Notes: generated by a model not told the origin, from the letters alone. A DNA stretch of 64,000 bases from Ancylobacter gelatini (GCF_022601675.1 NZ_JAKVIL010000002.1:62001-126000); one strand, 5' to 3'; counted from the first letter of the stretch, positions 1 to 10,237 are shown. Program-made: numbers and translations.

Positions 1-1194
1 CCCCATCTTTATGACCGGCCGGGCGGGCCCTATGTCGGGCCAAACGGGCAGGACTGGGGCGACAATGCCGCGCGCTTCGCCGCGCTCGGTGCGGTGGCCT
101 CCGGCATCGGGCTCGGCCTCGTGCCCGGCTTCGTGCCGGACATCGTGCATGCGCATGACTGGCAGGCCGGCCTTGCGCCGGCCTATCTCCACTATTCCGG
201 CGGCCGCCGGCCTGCTACGGTGATGACGATCCACAACATCGCCTTCCAGGGCCAGTTTCCGCAATCCGTCGTGCCGATGCTCGGCCTGCCGTCCCATGCC
301 TTCGCGGTGGACGGCATCGAGTATTACGGCATGGTCGGCTACCTGAAGGCGGGCCTCCAGCTCGCCGACCGCATCACGACGGTCTCGCCGGGCTATGCCG
401 GGGAAATCCTCCAGCCGGAAGCCGGCATGGGGCTGGACGGGCTGCTGAATGCCCGCAGCCACGCACTCTCCGGCATTCTGAACGGGCTCGACCTCAACGC
501 CTGGACGCCGGCCACCGATCCTCTGATCCCGCTGCCCTTCGACGAGAAGAAGCCAAAGGCGCGCGTCGCCAACAAGATCGCGCTCAAGCAGGCCTTCGGG
601 CTCGATGCCGACCCGGACGCGCTCTTGTTCGGCGTGGTCAGCCGGTTGTCCTGGCAGAAGGGGCTGGATCTGCTTGCCGATAATCTCGGCACGCTGCTCG
701 GCCTCGGCGCGCAGCTCGTGCTGCTGGGGGCGGGAGATGCCGACCTGGCCGAGCGCTTCATCGGCGCGGCGCGTGCCAATCCCGGGCGGATCGGCGTGAA
801 GCTGGGCTATGACGAGGCGATTGCGCACGGCATTCAGGCCGGCGCCGACGCGCTGATCGTGCCCTCGCGCTTCGAGCCCTGCGGCCTCACCCAGCTCTCG
901 GCCCTGCGCTATGGCGCGCTTCCCGTCGTGGCGCGGGTCGGCGGGCTCGCCGATACCGTGATCGACGTCAACGAGATGGCGCGCGCCGTCGGTGTCGGCA
1001 CCGGCGTCCAGTTCTCGCCCGTGACCGCGCCGGCGCTGCGCGGCGCGCTGATCCGCGCGCACCAGCTCTGGCAGGACAAGGCGCTGTGGCGCAAGCTGCA
1101 GAAGAACGCCATGGCGACCGACGTGTCCTGGGACCGCGCCGCCAGGCAATATGCCGAGCTGTTCCGCACCGTGGTGGCGGAGCGCGCCGGGTGA
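1..1194 (+). CDS. glgA: glycogen synthase GlgA, 5' truncated by the window edge
   Basis: ADP-glucose-dependent starch/glycogen synthase (GT5), which extends alpha-1,4-glucan chains in the cytoplasm. The frame is open from base 1, beginning [13 protein letters not shown], so the N-terminal substrate loop and start codon lie outside the window. Visible family marks are [15 protein letters not shown] in the N-terminal Rossmann domain, [11 protein letters not shown] opening the C-terminal domain, and the acidic [15 protein letters not shown] motif that binds the nucleotide sugar. About 397 codons of a usual 475-490 are present. The stop overlaps the GTG start of the next gene (GTGA), so the two are translationally coupled in a glycogen operon. 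Confidence 0.95.
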   Translation, partial: PHLYDRPGGPYVGPNGQDWGDNAARFAALGAVASGIGLGLVPGFVPDIVHAHDWQAGLAPAYLHYSGGRRPATVMTIHNIAFQGQFPQSVVPMLGLPSHAFAVDGIEYYGMVGYLKAGLQLADRITTVSPGYAGEILQPEAGMGLDGLLNARSHALSGILNGLDLNAWTPATDPLIPLPFDEKKPKARVANKIALKQAFGLDADPDALLFGVVSRLSWQKGLDLLADNLGTLLGLGAQLVLLGAGDADLAERFIGAARANPGRIGVKLGYDEAIAHGIQAGADALIVPSRFEPCGLTQLSALRYGALPVVARVGGLADTVIDVNEMARAVGVGTGVQFSPVTAPALRGALIRAHQLWQDKALWRKLQKNAMATDVSWDRAARQYAELFRTVVAERAG

Positions 1195-4100
1195 ACGACT
1201 GGACGCGTTCTCCCGGCAGCCCGGAGCCGCTCGGCGTCAGCGCGGATGCGAGCGGCGTCAATGTCGCGGTGTTCTCAGCTCATGCCGAGCGCATCGAGTT
1301 CTGCCTGTTCGATCCGACCGGCGAGCACGAGATCGCGCGGATCGAGCTGCCCGGGCGCACCGGGGACGTGTTCCACGGTCATATTGCCGGCGTGCCGCCG
1401 GGCGCGCGCTACGGCCTGCGCGCCGCCGGGCCATGGCGCCCGCAGGAGGGGCACCGCTTCAACCCGTACAAGCTGCTGGTCGATCCCTATGCCAGCCACC
1501 TGGACCGGCCGTTTCGGCTCGACGAGACCCTGTTCGACCGCCGCGCCCATGGCGCCGAGCGCGACGAGATCGACAGCGCGGCGGCGGTGCCGAAGGCCAT
1601 CGTGCCCCATCCGGTCGCGATGGCGCAGCCGGCGACCCCGCGTTTCGCCTGGGACGACCAGGTGCTGTACGAACTGCATGTGCGCGGCTTCACCATGCGC
1701 CATCCCGAAGTGCCGGTGGAAATGCGCGGTACCTTCGCCGCGCTGGGGCAGCCGGCGGTGATCGAGCATCTGGTGAGGCTCGGCATTACCACGGTCGAGC
1801 TGATGCCGGCCTTCGCCTGGATCGACGAGCGGCATCTGCCCCCGCTCGGGCTGACCAATTACTGGGGCTACAATCCGATCCTGTTCGGCGCGCCGGATCC
1901 CCGGCTCGCGCCCGGCGGGTTCGAGGAGGTGACGCAGGCCATCGAGGTGTTGCACGGCGCGGGCATCCGCGTGGTGCTGGACGTGGTGCTGAACCACACC
2001 GGCGAGAGCGACGAGTTCGGGCCCACGGTGAGCCTGCGCGGGCTCGATAACGCGACCTATTACCGGCATGCGGCGGATGATCCCTCGCGCCTGCTCAACG
2101 ATGCCGGCACCGGCAACACGCTGGCGCTGGAGCGCAGCCCGGTGCTTCGGCTCGGCATGGACATGCTGCGGCGCTGGGCTGGAACCGGGCTTGACGGCTT
2201 CCGCTTCGACCTCGCCGCCACGCTGGGACGGCGGGTGGACGGCTTTGACCCGCACGCCCCTTTCCTCGCCGCCATGCAGCAGGATCCGATGCTGCGCGAC
2301 CTCGCATTGATCGCCGAACCGTGGGACGTTGGCCCGGGCGGCTACCAGGTCGGGCGCTTTCCCGCCGGCTGGGGCGAGTGGAACGACCATTTCCGCGACA
2401 CGGCGCGCCGGTTCTGGCGTGGCGATGCCGGCCTCGTCGGCGAACTCGCCACCCGCCTCGCCGGATCGGCCGATCTGTTCGGTGCCAGCGAGCGCCCGCT
2501 GTCGCGCGGCATCAATTTCGTCACCGCCCATGACGGCTTCACGCTGGCCGACCTCGTCTCCTTCGAGACCAAGCACAACGAGGCCAATGGCGAGGATAAT
2601 CGCGACGGCACCAACGCCAATTATTCATGGAATCACGGCATCGAGGGCTGGACCGACGATCCGGGGGTGCTCGGCCGGCGGCGTGCCGACATGCGGGCGC
2701 TGCTGGCGATTCTGATCGCTTCGCGCGGCACGCCGATGCTCACCATGGGCGATGAATGCGGGCGTTCGCAGGCCGGCAACAACAACGCCTATGCCCAGGA
2801 CAACGAACTGACCTGGCTGGACTGGTCCCGCACTGACGAAGACCTCGCCGCCTTCACCGCGCGATTGGTGCTGCTGCGTCGTCGCCATCGCGCGCTCCGG
2901 CTGGAAGCCCCGCTCACCGGCCGCCCGGTCGATGCGAGCGCGATTCCCGATGTCGAATGGCGTGATCCCGCCGGTGGGGCGGTCGACTGGGACGGGCCGC
3001 AGGCGCGTGCGCTGGTCGCGGTGTTCTATGCGCCCGCAGCGGGTGGCCTGCCGGCCGACCGGGTGGCGGTGGCGCTGAACGCCTCGCAGGAAGCGCTGCC
3101 GCTGGTGCTGCCCGAGCCGCGCGACGGTTTCGCCTGGCGCCTCGCGGCGGACAGCGCGGGCGAGGATGCGCCCGCCGTGAACGATATGCCCGCCCGGGCG
3201 GTGCGAATTCTGGTCGAGGAGCCCGCGCCTGCGGCGCCGCAGCGCCGGGCGGACCCTGCGCTGCTGGAACGCCTCGCGGCCGCGGCAGGCATTTCCAACG
3301 AATGGTGGGATGTCGGGGGCACCCATCATGTGGTGAGCGATGACACCAAGCGCGCGCTGCTGAAGGCGCTGCGCCTGCCGGCCGGCACGTCCGGCGAGGC
3401 GCGCGATAGTCTGGCCGGTCTTTCGGACCAGCAGTTCGGCCGCGACCTGCCCTTCGCGCTGGTGCTGCGGCAGGGCGAGGCCGGCGAGGTGCGGCTCGGC
3501 GGTGAGGCCGCGCGGGCACGGCGCCGGCTCGACCTCGACATCGCGCTGGAGGACGGCACGCGGCGTGTCCTCCCGATCCATGCCGATGACGGCATCCGCA
3601 TGCAGGCGACGCAGCCGGACGGCCGGCTGGCGGTGACCCGCCGGGTTGCGCTACCGGAACTTCCGCCGGGCCGGCACGAATTGCGGCTCGGCGATGTCGT
3701 CTGCCGCCTCACCGTGGCGCCGCCGGCCTGCTATCTGCCGCCAGCGCTGGTGCAGGGCGGCCGGTGCTTCGGCCTCGCCGCGCATCTCTACACGCTGCGC
3801 CGCGCCCGGCACGATCAGGGCATAGGCGACTTTACCGCGCTGGGAGAACTGGGGGCGCTGGCGGCCGGGGAGGGAGCGGCCACGCTCGGGCTCAACCCGC
3901 TGCACGCGCTGTTCCCGCACGACCGCGAGCGGGCGAGCCCCTATCACCCTTCGGATCGGCGTTTTCTCGACCCGATCTATATCGATCTTGCCGCGTTAGG
4001 CGCGGATGTGTCCGGCTTTGCCGGCATCGCAGGCGATGCGAATGTCGACTACACGGCGGTCTGGGCGGCCAAGGATGCGCTGCTGCGCGAGGCCTTCTCG

Positions 4101-5327
4101 CGCTTCGAAGCCGAGCCCGAGCCCGGCTTTGCCGGCTTCATCGCCGAGGGCGGCGAGCCGCTGAGCCGGTTCGCGGCGTTTCAGGCCATCTCCCGCCTGT
4201 ACCCGAAGCGTGGCTGGCGCGACTGGCCGGAGGGCCTGCGCGATGCCAACCCTTCCATCATTGCGGAATTTACCGGCCAGCATGAGCGCGAGGTGCGGTT
4301 CGCACTGTGGCAGCAATGGATCGCCGACCGCCAACTCGGGGCTGCGGCGCGGAAGGCGCGCGAGGCCGGACTCATTCTCGGCTTTTATCGCGACCTCGCG
4401 GTCGGCACCGCGCCGGACGGAGCGGAAGCCTGGGCGGAGCAGGGCATGCTGATGCAGGGCGTGACCGTCGGCGCGCCGCCTGATCCGCTCGGTCCCGAGG
4501 GGCAGAACTGGAATCTGCCCCCGCCCGACCCGCTTGCCCTGCAGCGCGACGGCTATCGCGGCTTCGCCAAACTGGTGGCGGCCAATATGCGCCATGCTGG
4601 TGCGCTGAGGATCGATCATGTGATGGGCCTGCGCCGCCTGTTCCTGCTGCCGGAAGGCGCAGGAGCGGTGGAGGGCGCTTATCTCGCCTATCCGTTCGAG
4701 GACCTTGCGGGGCAGGTGGCCGCCGAGAGCGTGCGCGCGCAGTGCCTCGTGGTCGGTGAGGATCTGGGCACGGTGCCGTTCGGCATGCGCGATCAACTCA
4801 CCCGCGAGCGCATGCTGTCCTACCGCGTGCTGTGGTTCGAACGCTCGGGGGAGGATTTCCTGCCGCCGCAGGATTACCCCGCGCTGGCGGCCGCCTGCGT
4901 CTCCACCCATGACCTGCCGACGCTCACGGGCTGGTGGGACGGCGTGGATATCGACGAGCGTCTTGCCCTCGGCCTTGCGGACGAGGCGGCAAGCGCGGTG
5001 GCCCGCGAGGAGCGGATCGCCGAGAAGCAGCGGCTGGCAAACGCCCTGCTGGCCGAGGGGCTGATCGAGGCCGCGCCGGAGCCGGACGCACCGCTGGCCG
5101 AAGCTTTCCTGATCGCGGTGCATGCCTATGTCGGGCGCACGCGCGCCCAGATCGCGCTCGCGCAGCTTGACGATCTCGCGGGCGAGGAGGTGGCGGTCAA
5201 CCTGCCGGGGACGGATCGCGAGCGGCCGAACTGGCGACGGCGCCTCTCTCTATCCGCGGAGGCCGTGCTGGAGCGCCCCTCCGCCCGTGCCGCCCTCAAG
5301 GCGATGGCCGAGACGCGCGCGGAATAG
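1191..5327 (+). CDS. glgX: GlgX-MalQ fusion: glycogen debranching enzyme plus 4-alpha-glucanotransferase
   Basis: A 1378-residue two-enzyme protein. The first half is a GlgX-type debranching enzyme: a CBM48-like N-terminus, then a GH13 barrel with [16 protein letters not shown] (nucleophile Asp near 340), IAEPWDVG (acid/base Glu near 377) and THDGFTL near 446. After a Pro/Ala linker near 660-685 a complete GH77 MalQ amylomaltase follows, with RIDHVMG (nucleophile near 1142), VGEDLGT near 1189 and STHDLPT near 1238. GTG at 1191 is chosen because it overlaps the glgA stop (GTGA); the open frame upstream is glgA shadow. The role inferred is coupled trimming and rearrangement of glycogen side chains. 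Both active sites look intact. Confidence 0.93.
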   Translation: MNDWTRSPGSPEPLGVSADASGVNVAVFSAHAERIEFCLFDPTGEHEIARIELPGRTGDVFHGHIAGVPPGARYGLRAAGPWRPQEGHRFNPYKLLVDPYASHLDRPFRLDETLFDRRAHGAERDEIDSAAAVPKAIVPHPVAMAQPATPRFAWDDQVLYELHVRGFTMRHPEVPVEMRGTFAALGQPAVIEHLVRLGITTVELMPAFAWIDERHLPPLGLTNYWGYNPILFGAPDPRLAPGGFEEVTQAIEVLHGAGIRVVLDVVLNHTGESDEFGPTVSLRGLDNATYYRHAADDPSRLLNDAGTGNTLALERSPVLRLGMDMLRRWAGTGLDGFRFDLAATLGRRVDGFDPHAPFLAAMQQDPMLRDLALIAEPWDVGPGGYQVGRFPAGWGEWNDHFRDTARRFWRGDAGLVGELATRLAGSADLFGASERPLSRGINFVTAHDGFTLADLVSFETKHNEANGEDNRDGTNANYSWNHGIEGWTDDPGVLGRRRADMRALLAILIASRGTPMLTMGDECGRSQAGNNNAYAQDNELTWLDWSRTDEDLAAFTARLVLLRRRHRALRLEAPLTGRPVDASAIPDVEWRDPAGGAVDWDGPQARALVAVFYAPAAGGLPADRVAVALNASQEALPLVLPEPRDGFAWRLAADSAGEDAPAVNDMPARAVRILVEEPAPAAPQRRADPALLERLAAAAGISNEWWDVGGTHHVVSDDTKRALLKALRLPAGTSGEARDSLAGLSDQQFGRDLPFALVLRQGEAGEVRLGGEAARARRRLDLDIALEDGTRRVLPIHADDGIRMQATQPDGRLAVTRRVALPELPPGRHELRLGDVVCRLTVAPPACYLPPALVQGGRCFGLAAHLYTLRRARHDQGIGDFTALGELGALAAGEGAATLGLNPLHALFPHDRERASPYHPSDRRFLDPIYIDLAALGADVSGFAGIAGDANVDYTAVWAAKDALLREAFSRFEAEPEPGFAGFIAEGGEPLSRFAAFQAISRLYPKRGWRDWPEGLRDANPSIIAEFTGQHEREVRFALWQQWIADRQLGAAARKAREAGLILGFYRDLAVGTAPDGAEAWAEQGMLMQGVTVGAPPDPLGPEGQNWNLPPPDPLALQRDGYRGFAKLVAANMRHAGALRIDHVMGLRRLFLLPEGAGAVEGAYLAYPFEDLAGQVAAESVRAQCLVVGEDLGTVPFGMRDQLTRERMLSYRVLWFERSGEDFLPPQDYPALAAACVSTHDLPTLTGWWDGVDIDERLALGLADEAASAVAREERIAEKQRLANALLAEGLIEAAPEPDAPLAEAFLIAVHAYVGRTRAQIALAQLDDLAGEEVAVNLPGTDRERPNWRRRLSLSAEAVLERPSARAALKAMAETRAE

Positions 5328-5336
5328 CCAGCCCGC

Positions 5337-5516
5337 TCACGGGGCCGGCGCGGCGGGAGCCGGTGTTGCGGGAGCGGGGGGCGTCACGGGCTCGCCGACG
5401 GGCGGCGTCGGGCTCTCGGTCGGCTGGGTGGTGGTGCGGCCGGAATAATCGATCGCGGCATAGAGGGCGAGCCCCAGCACGATGGCGGCGATGACGAGGG
5501 TGGTGGTCCGGTTCAT
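5337..5516 (-). CDS. small single-pass membrane protein with Pro/Ala-rich tail
   Basis: A predicted 59-residue protein starting at MNRTTTLVIAAIVLG, with one membrane segment at about residues 6-22 and a low-complexity tail of Pro, Thr and Ala (PTPPVGEPVTPPAPATPAP). The start is preceded by GGGAG at good spacing. Its 3' end converges on the GlgX-MalQ gene with nine bases between them. No family recognised; the topology suggests a short anchored periplasmic tail. A low-complexity ORF of this size could be spurious, but the ribosome site and hydrophobic segment argue for a real gene. Confidence 0.5.
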   Translation of the reverse strand: MNRTTTLVIAAIVLGLALYAAIDYSGRTTTQPTESPTPPVGEPVTPPAPATPAPAAPAP

Positions 5517-5843
5517 GAAGCGTCTCCCGTGGGTCGGCACGCACCCTTGAGTTGTTCCAGGCAACTTTTTTCAAGACGCGCCGCAGTCTCTCCGCGTGCA
5601 TGAATAATAACCGCCGGGCCGACCCCATCCCGGCTTCGGGCGATGTCTCTACGTCAGGTTAAAAATGGATCGGACGCGGAGATTTTCGTTGTCGAAACGC
5701 CCGGCAACCCTCAAAGTTCCCATGAGAGTTTTCTGCGGCATCGCGAGCGCCTTGCCGGCAGGTTTGTGCCAGAGCCGCGCCAAGCGGCCAGCCCGCCTGG
5801 CGCGAGCCAGTGCGGTTTTCAACGAAGACGAGAGGGAGAACCC
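5517..5843. other. intergenic region without recognisable gene
   Basis: It should hold promoters for the leftward small membrane gene and the rightward small gene at 5844. A frame open upstream of 5844 exists but has no ribosome site or protein-like composition, so I treat it as non-coding. I see no repeat or RNA structure here that I can defend. Confidence 0.4.
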
Positions 5844-6083
5844 ATGCCACACAACGAGTTCGATGTCGTGACGCTATCGCCTTCGACGGTGCGGGTGATG
5901 CACCGCAGCGCGCATCACGTGTACGAATTCGCGGTGGTGGATGATGGTCGCGGCCGCCGCATCGTGTCGAGCGGGCCGGCGATTCAGTTCGGCAAGGATG
6001 GGCAGATCGCTGCCTGGGATCTCGTAGCCGCCGCCGAGAAGGCCGCCGCCGCCGCCGCGCGCTCGACCGGGGTCATCGACTGA
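5844..6083 (+). CDS. small conserved-looking hypothetical protein (79 aa)
   Basis: Starts at MPHNEFDVVTLSPST, with GAGAGGGAGA placed seven to eight bases upstream; longer in-frame starts lack a ribosome site. The body (residues 10-55) alternates hydrophobic and polar residues as in a small beta-rich fold (TVRVMHRSAHHVYEFAVVDD), and the end is Ala-rich and helical (VAAAEKAAAAAARS). There is no signal peptide or membrane segment. It stands alone and is followed by a strong bidirectional terminator. Function unknown. Confidence 0.6.
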   Translation: MPHNEFDVVTLSPSTVRVMHRSAHHVYEFAVVDDGRGRRIVSSGPAIQFGKDGQIAAWDLVAAAEKAAAAAARSTGVID

Positions 6084-6278
6084 GCCCTCGGGCGCCGGAG
6101 CGTCCGGGAGACTGTTTGCCCACACAGCTTCGAGTGGCAATTTTGAACGGCATGGCCGCTCCGCCTGCTCAACGGGCTGCGCGGTGGCAGGCGGGATAAT
6201 TTCCCGCGACAATCTCGTGGCGCTCGGCCTCGCCGGTCGGAATCTGCCGCCACGCATGAGAGCGATGGTCCACGCATG

Positions 6279-6307
6279 AAAAAGGCCGGGGGATGCCCGG
6301 CCTTTTT
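6279..6307. terminator. bidirectional rho-independent terminator
   Basis: Perfect inverted repeat GGCCGGG/CCCGGCC flanked by five A's on the left and five T's on the right, so it can stop transcripts from both sides. It lies between the convergent gene at 5844-6083 and the leftward gene ending at 6325. Confidence 0.85.
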
Positions 6308-6324
6308 GCGTATTCAGCCAGCGC

Positions 6325-6762
6325 TCAGTCCGCGCCCGGGTCGCCGGCAAGGCCTGCCGCCGCGATGCCGGCCAGCGCCGCCGCCTCGTCATTCTCCGAC
6401 GTGTCACCGGAGATGCCGACCGCGCCGACCACCTCGCCGGAGCCGTCGCGGATCAGCACGCCGCCGGGCACCGGCACCAGCGCGCCGCCGACCACGTTGG
6501 TGGCCGAAGCGATGAAGAAGGCCTGCTCCTTGGCCCGCTTGAAGATCGAGCGCGAGCCAATCCCCAGCGAGAGCGCGCCGTAAGCCTTGCCATGGGCGAT
6601 CTCGAAACGCTTCAGGCTGGTGCCGTCCTCCGACGCCGCCGCACGCACCGCGCCGCGCTCGTCGAGCACGACGACGGCCATCGGCTTGAAATTGCCCTTA
6701 CGGCAGGCGTCGAGCGCGGTCGCCAGAATGGTCTGGGCGGAACTGAGGCTCAGGCTTGGCAT
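6325..6762 (-). CDS. GlcG/HbpS-family heme-degrading-domain protein (DUF336)
   Basis: A 145-residue GlcG/HbpS fold protein. Typical features are the N-terminal helix SLSSAQTILATALDACRKG, the strand FKPMAVVVLDERGAVRAAAS, the central AHGKAYGALSLGIGSRSI, and the C-terminal PVPGGVLIRD...VGAVGISGDTSENDEAAA. The start at 6762 follows GGGAG; the longer frame upstream is unsupported. Family members accompany glycolate and 2-hydroxyacid operons or bind heme or cobalamin. Here the gene diverges from a TRAP transporter, and its promoter carries the 20-bp motif also found upstream of the YdiJ-like dehydrogenase, so a 2-hydroxyacid connection is likely. The exact function is unknown. Confidence 0.82.
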   Translation of the reverse strand: MPSLSLSSAQTILATALDACRKGNFKPMAVVVLDERGAVRAAASEDGTSLKRFEIAHGKAYGALSLGIGSRSIFKRAKEQAFFIASATNVVGGALVPVPGGVLIRDGSGEVVGAVGISGDTSENDEAAALAGIAAAGLAGDPGAD

Positions 6763-6852
6763 GGAATCTCCCAGGCTGATCGGTGTCAGGTTGCGCTCGA
6801 TTGACGCCTTCGATGGGTCGACGTCAAGTCTCGCCTTGCCTTCTTTGTCATT

Positions 6853-6872
6853 TTTTGCATTCATAATTCATA
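6853..6872. promoter_or_regulatory. shared operator-like motif, copy 1
   Basis: The 20-mer TTTTGCATTCATAATTCATA lies between the divergent DUF336 gene and dctP. The identical 20-mer recurs at 13275-13294 between the YdiJ-like dehydrogenase and the aminotransferase. It stands out as AT-rich in GC-rich DNA. The probable reader is one of the two GntR/FCD regulators at 14.7-16.2 kb (inference). Confidence 0.7.
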
Positions 6873-6982
6873 GTTCGATTTTGTCGCGTTCGGCACGCCT
6901 CGGAGTGCTATCGTGACCTGGTCGCACATCAACAACAAACGCTGGACGAACCGGCGGCTGAGGAAACCCAAAGGAGCAAGCC

Positions 6983-7966
6983 ATGATCCGCCTTACGCGA
7001 CTCGTGTCGGCCATTGCCGGCACCGTCCTGCTCGCCGCGACGGCAAGCGCTGAACCTATCGAAATCAAGCTCGGGCATGTCGGCGAGCCCGGCTCGCTGT
7101 TTGACCAGACCTCCCAGGAATTCGCCAAGCGCGCGAATGCCAAGCTGGGCGACAAGGCCAAGGTCGTCACCTACGGCTCCAGCCAGCTCGGCGGCGATAC
7201 CGAACTCCTCAAGAAGCTCAAGCTCGGCACGGTCGACCTGGCGCTGCCCTCCACGGTGATGACCACCGTCTCGCCGGAATTCGGCGTGTTCGAAATGCCC
7301 TATCTGGTGCAGAATCGCGAGCACGCGGCCAAGATCCGCGAGGCCGTGATCAAGCCGGTTCTGGTCCCGATCGCCAAGGACAAGGGTTACGAGATCATCG
7401 CCGTCTGGGAAAACGGCATCCGCCACGTCACCAACAATACCCGGCCGATCAACAAGCCGGAGGACCTGAAGGGCATCAAGCTGCGCGTGCCGCAAGGCGT
7501 GTGGCGCGTGCGCATGTTCCAGGCCTATGGCGCGACGCCGAGCCCGATGGCGCTGTCGGAAGTGTTCGTCGCGCTGCAGACCGGTGTGATGGACGGCCAG
7601 GAGAACCCGCTCGCCCAGATCTATCCGTCCCGCTTCCAGGAAGTGCAGAAGTACCTCTCGATGACCGGCCACGTCTATACGCCGGCCTATGTCACCGCGG
7701 GCCGCAGCTGGTCGAAGCTGCCGCCGGACGTGCAGAAGGCGCTGGTCGAGACCGCGGTGGAGATGGAGCCGGTCGCGCTCGACATCGCCGCCAAGCTCGA
7801 CGACGAGCTGCTCGGCAAGCTGAAGGCTGCCGGCATGCAGGTGAACGAGGTCGACAAGGCCGCCTTCATCGAGGCCAGCAAGCCCGTCTACGAGGAATTC
7901 GCGAAGGAAGTGCCCGGCGGCCAGAAGCTGGTCGACGACTCCCTCGCCCTCGGCAAAGGCTCCTGA
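6983..7966 (+). CDS. dctP: TRAP transporter substrate-binding protein (DctP family)
   Basis: Periplasmic solute receptor of a TRAP organic-acid transporter, 327 residues. A signal peptide covers residues 1-23 (cleavage after TASA). The mature protein shows DctP features: IKLGHVGEPGSLFDQTSQEFA, GTVDLALPSTVM, the conserved RVPQG segment with the carboxylate-binding Arg, and MDGQENPLAQI. A strong AAGGAG site precedes the start. It is first in dctP-dctQ-dctM and diverges from the DUF336 gene. The ligand cannot be read from sequence; the neighbouring 2-hydroxyacid dehydrogenase and CoA-transferase point to a small organic acid. Confidence 0.93.
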   Translation: MIRLTRLVSAIAGTVLLAATASAEPIEIKLGHVGEPGSLFDQTSQEFAKRANAKLGDKAKVVTYGSSQLGGDTELLKKLKLGTVDLALPSTVMTTVSPEFGVFEMPYLVQNREHAAKIREAVIKPVLVPIAKDKGYEIIAVWENGIRHVTNNTRPINKPEDLKGIKLRVPQGVWRVRMFQAYGATPSPMALSEVFVALQTGVMDGQENPLAQIYPSRFQEVQKYLSMTGHVYTPAYVTAGRSWSKLPPDVQKALVETAVEMEPVALDIAAKLDDELLGKLKAAGMQVNEVDKAAFIEASKPVYEEFAKEVPGGQKLVDDSLALGKGS

Positions 7967-7972
7967 GCCTTC

Positions 7973-8004
7973 CCGGCGACCGGCGCTCCCCCGCCGGTCG
8001 CCGG
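7973..8004 (+). other. strong intercistronic hairpin between dctP and dctQ
   Basis: Perfect 13-bp inverted repeat (CCGGCGACCGGCG / CGCCGGTCGCCGG) with a 6-base loop, starting six bases after the dctP stop and without a T tract. Such hairpins usually protect the 3' end of the binding-protein message or partly terminate, giving more receptor than permease. Confidence 0.7.
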
Positions 8005-8187
8005 AAGCCTCGGCTTATCGGATGCATCGCCGACCCACGCGGCGGGCGATGCACATCATGCAGCGTGCCGCCCTGATACGGCAGGATCGCCCGCTCTCGC
8101 GGGACAGGCCATCGTTCGCAGAACTCACAGCTCCCGCACTCACATCGTGCACGGTCGCCTGAGCGGCCGCGCCCTTGGAACAGGAAC

Positions 8188-8739
8188 ATGCTCGCAATCA
8201 GAAGATCCTACGACCGGATCTTGGAGATCATCGCCGCGCTGCTGATGGCGGCACTGACGGTCATCATCGTCCTTGGCTTCGTCTTCCGCGCCGTCGGCCT
8301 CTCGCTGGTCTGGTACGACGAAATCGCCTCGATCGGCCTGTGCTGGCTGACCTATTACGGCAGCGCGCTGGCGGCCCTGCGCGGTGCCCATATCGGTTTT
8401 CCGGGGATTGTGAACGCCTTCCCGCCGGGATTGCGGGTCGCCTCGACTATTTTCGCCGAGGTCATCGTGCTGGCCTTCTTCATCATCCTCACGGTGACGG
8501 GGCTTGAGGTGCTCGACATCCTGCAGGGCAGCACGCTGGTGTCGTTGCCGAACGTGTCGCTCGTGGTGACGCAGTCGGTGATCCCGGTGACGGCGGTGCT
8601 GATCATCATCTCCGAACTGCTGCGCTTCCCCGAAGTGCTGGCCGCCGCGCGCGGCGCGGGCTTCGAGGACCATGAACTGAAGGAAGCGCTCGAAACCGTC
8701 CATGAGACGGGCACGGCCAAGGAAGGGGCGGCACGATGA
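8188..8739 (+). CDS. dctQ: TRAP transporter small permease (DctQ family)
   Basis: A 183-residue inner-membrane subunit with four predicted membrane segments (about residues 13-36, 48-66, 86-108 and 128-148). It has the DctQ signature SLVWYDEIASIGLCWLTYYG and the conserved GAHIGF before the third helix. The polar C-terminal tail is longer than usual. Its stop overlaps the dctM start (ATGA), so the two permease subunits are translationally coupled. A 221-base gap holding a stem-loop separates it from dctP. Confidence 0.92.
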   Translation: MLAIRRSYDRILEIIAALLMAALTVIIVLGFVFRAVGLSLVWYDEIASIGLCWLTYYGSALAALRGAHIGFPGIVNAFPPGLRVASTIFAEVIVLAFFIILTVTGLEVLDILQGSTLVSLPNVSLVVTQSVIPVTAVLIIISELLRFPEVLAAARGAGFEDHELKEALETVHETGTAKEGAAR

Positions 8740-10055
8740 CGAGCACTATGGGTCTGATGTTCATCGGCCTGTTCGGCATGGTGCTGCTGAACGTGCCGAT
8801 CGCGATCGCACTTGGCATGGTCGCCGTGATCGCCATCTGGGCGACGCAGGGTGCCGACATGCTCCCGAACGTCGCGCTGGTGATGTTCGAAGGTGCGACC
8901 AACTTCCCGTTGCTGGCGATCCCGCTGTTCATCCTCGCCGGCGGCATCATGAATTCGTCGTCGATCTCGCGGCGGCTCATCAACCTCGCCTCGGCGATGC
9001 TCGGCTTCATCCGTGGCGGCCTCGCCATGGTGACCATCGGCTCCTCGATGTTCTTTGCCGAGATTTCCGGCTCGGCGGTGGCGGGCGTCGCGGCGCTCGG
9101 CTCGCTGCTGATCCCGGCGATGAAGAGCCGCGGCTACAGCAAGGAATTCGCCGCGGCGATCTCCTCGTCCTCGGCGAGCCTCGCGATCATCCTGCCGCCG
9201 TCGATCCCCATGATCCTCTACGCGGTCATGGCTCAGGTCTCGGTGGTGAAGATGTTCATCTCCGGCCTGCTGCCGGGCCTGCTGGGCGGCGCCGGCCTCG
9301 CGCTGGCAAGCTGGTACTATGCCGTCAAGTACGACTTCCCGGTGGAACAGCGTTTTGCCTGGAGCCGGCTGGCGACCGCCTTCCGCGAGGCGCTCTGGGC
9401 GCTGATGCTGCCCGTGATCATCCTCGGCGGCATCTTCGGCGGCCTGGTGACGGCCACGGAAGGCGCGGCGGTCGCGGTTTGCGCGGCGCTGTTCATTTCG
9501 GTGGTCATCTATCGCGAGCTCGACTTCAAGGCGCTGTACCGCGCCCTGGTCGACAGCGCGCTGCAGACCGCCGTGGTGATGCTGCTGGTGGCCGCTTCGG
9601 CGCTGGTCGGCGTGTTCCTCACCGAAAGCCGGGTGCCGCAGGCGCTGGCGCAGTCCATCGCCGAGCTGACGGACAATCCCTACCTCGTCCTTCTGCTGCT
9701 GAACGTGCTGTTCCTCATCCTCGGCATGTTCCTGCACTCGGCGGCGGCGATCATCCTGACCGTGCCGATCGTCCTGCCGCTGATCCAGCAGGTCGGCATC
9801 GATCCGGTGCATTTCGGGCTGGTGCTGACGCTGAATCTGGCGATCGGCCAGCAGACGCCGCCGGTGGCTTCGGTGCTGATCGCGGCGTGCTCGATTGCCA
9901 AGGCGGACATCTGGCAGACCACCAAGGCCAATCTCGGCTTCCTGCTGGTGCTGCTGGTGGTGCTGCTGATCTGCACCTATGTGCCCTGGTTCGCCCTTGC
10001 ACCGACCCAGTGGTTCTACGGCGACAGCTCGATCGGCATGATGCCGACGAACTGA
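8736..10055 (+). CDS. dctM: TRAP transporter large permease (DctM family)
   Basis: The ion-coupled translocation subunit, 439 residues with about twelve membrane helices. Family motifs are ATNFPLLAIPLFILAGGIMN, EISGSAVAGVAALGSLLIPAM, LAIILPPSIPMILYAV, VTATEGAAVAV and LTLNLAIGQQTPPVASVL. With DctP and DctQ it should import an organic anion using a Na+ or H+ gradient. It is last in its operon, followed by a clear terminator at 10078. Confidence 0.95.
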   Translation: MTSTMGLMFIGLFGMVLLNVPIAIALGMVAVIAIWATQGADMLPNVALVMFEGATNFPLLAIPLFILAGGIMNSSSISRRLINLASAMLGFIRGGLAMVTIGSSMFFAEISGSAVAGVAALGSLLIPAMKSRGYSKEFAAAISSSSASLAIILPPSIPMILYAVMAQVSVVKMFISGLLPGLLGGAGLALASWYYAVKYDFPVEQRFAWSRLATAFREALWALMLPVIILGGIFGGLVTATEGAAVAVCAALFISVVIYRELDFKALYRALVDSALQTAVVMLLVAASALVGVFLTESRVPQALAQSIAELTDNPYLVLLLLNVLFLILGMFLHSAAAIILTVPIVLPLIQQVGIDPVHFGLVLTLNLAIGQQTPPVASVLIAACSIAKADIWQTTKANLGFLLVLLVVLLICTYVPWFALAPTQWFYGDSSIGMMPTN

Positions 10056-10077
10056 TCGTTTCCCTCGAACCTCTCGA

Positions 10078-10111
10078 CCTCCCCGGATGCCTTGCCGGGG
10101 AGGTTTTTTTT
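10078..10111 (+). terminator. rho-independent terminator after dctM
   Basis: Inverted repeat CCTCCCCGG/CCGGGGAGG with an 8-base loop followed by eight T's, 22 bases after the dctM stop. Confidence 0.9.
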
Positions 10112-10174
10112 ATGCGCCGGCAGCGCTGGCCCACTTAACCCCGCGGCGACATGCAGGGAGGGGCCGACAGCAGA

Positions 10175-10199
10175 ACGCCCGGGCTTGCGGCCCGGGCGT
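10175..10199 (-). terminator. hairpin downstream of the YdiJ-like gene
   Basis: Perfect 10-bp inverted repeat ACGCCCGGGC/GCCCGGGCGT with a 5-base loop, 38 bases beyond the stop of the leftward dehydrogenase. There is no T tract on the minus strand, so it may act mainly as a 3' stabiliser. Confidence 0.5.
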
Positions 10200-10237
10200 C
10201 TGGTCGGCGTCGATGTCGGGGCGGCGAGGGGAGGCCG

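Noticed and set aside
8355..9812. Minus-strand frame of 485 codons opposite dctQ and dctM
   Set aside because: Extremely rich in Asp, Arg, His and Gln, the antisense image of membrane helices; no ribosome site or family match.
8702..10138. Plus-strand frame of 478 codons in another frame of dctM
   Set aside because: Arg/Gly/Ala-rich shadow of DctM, whose own frame shows clear TRAP motifs.
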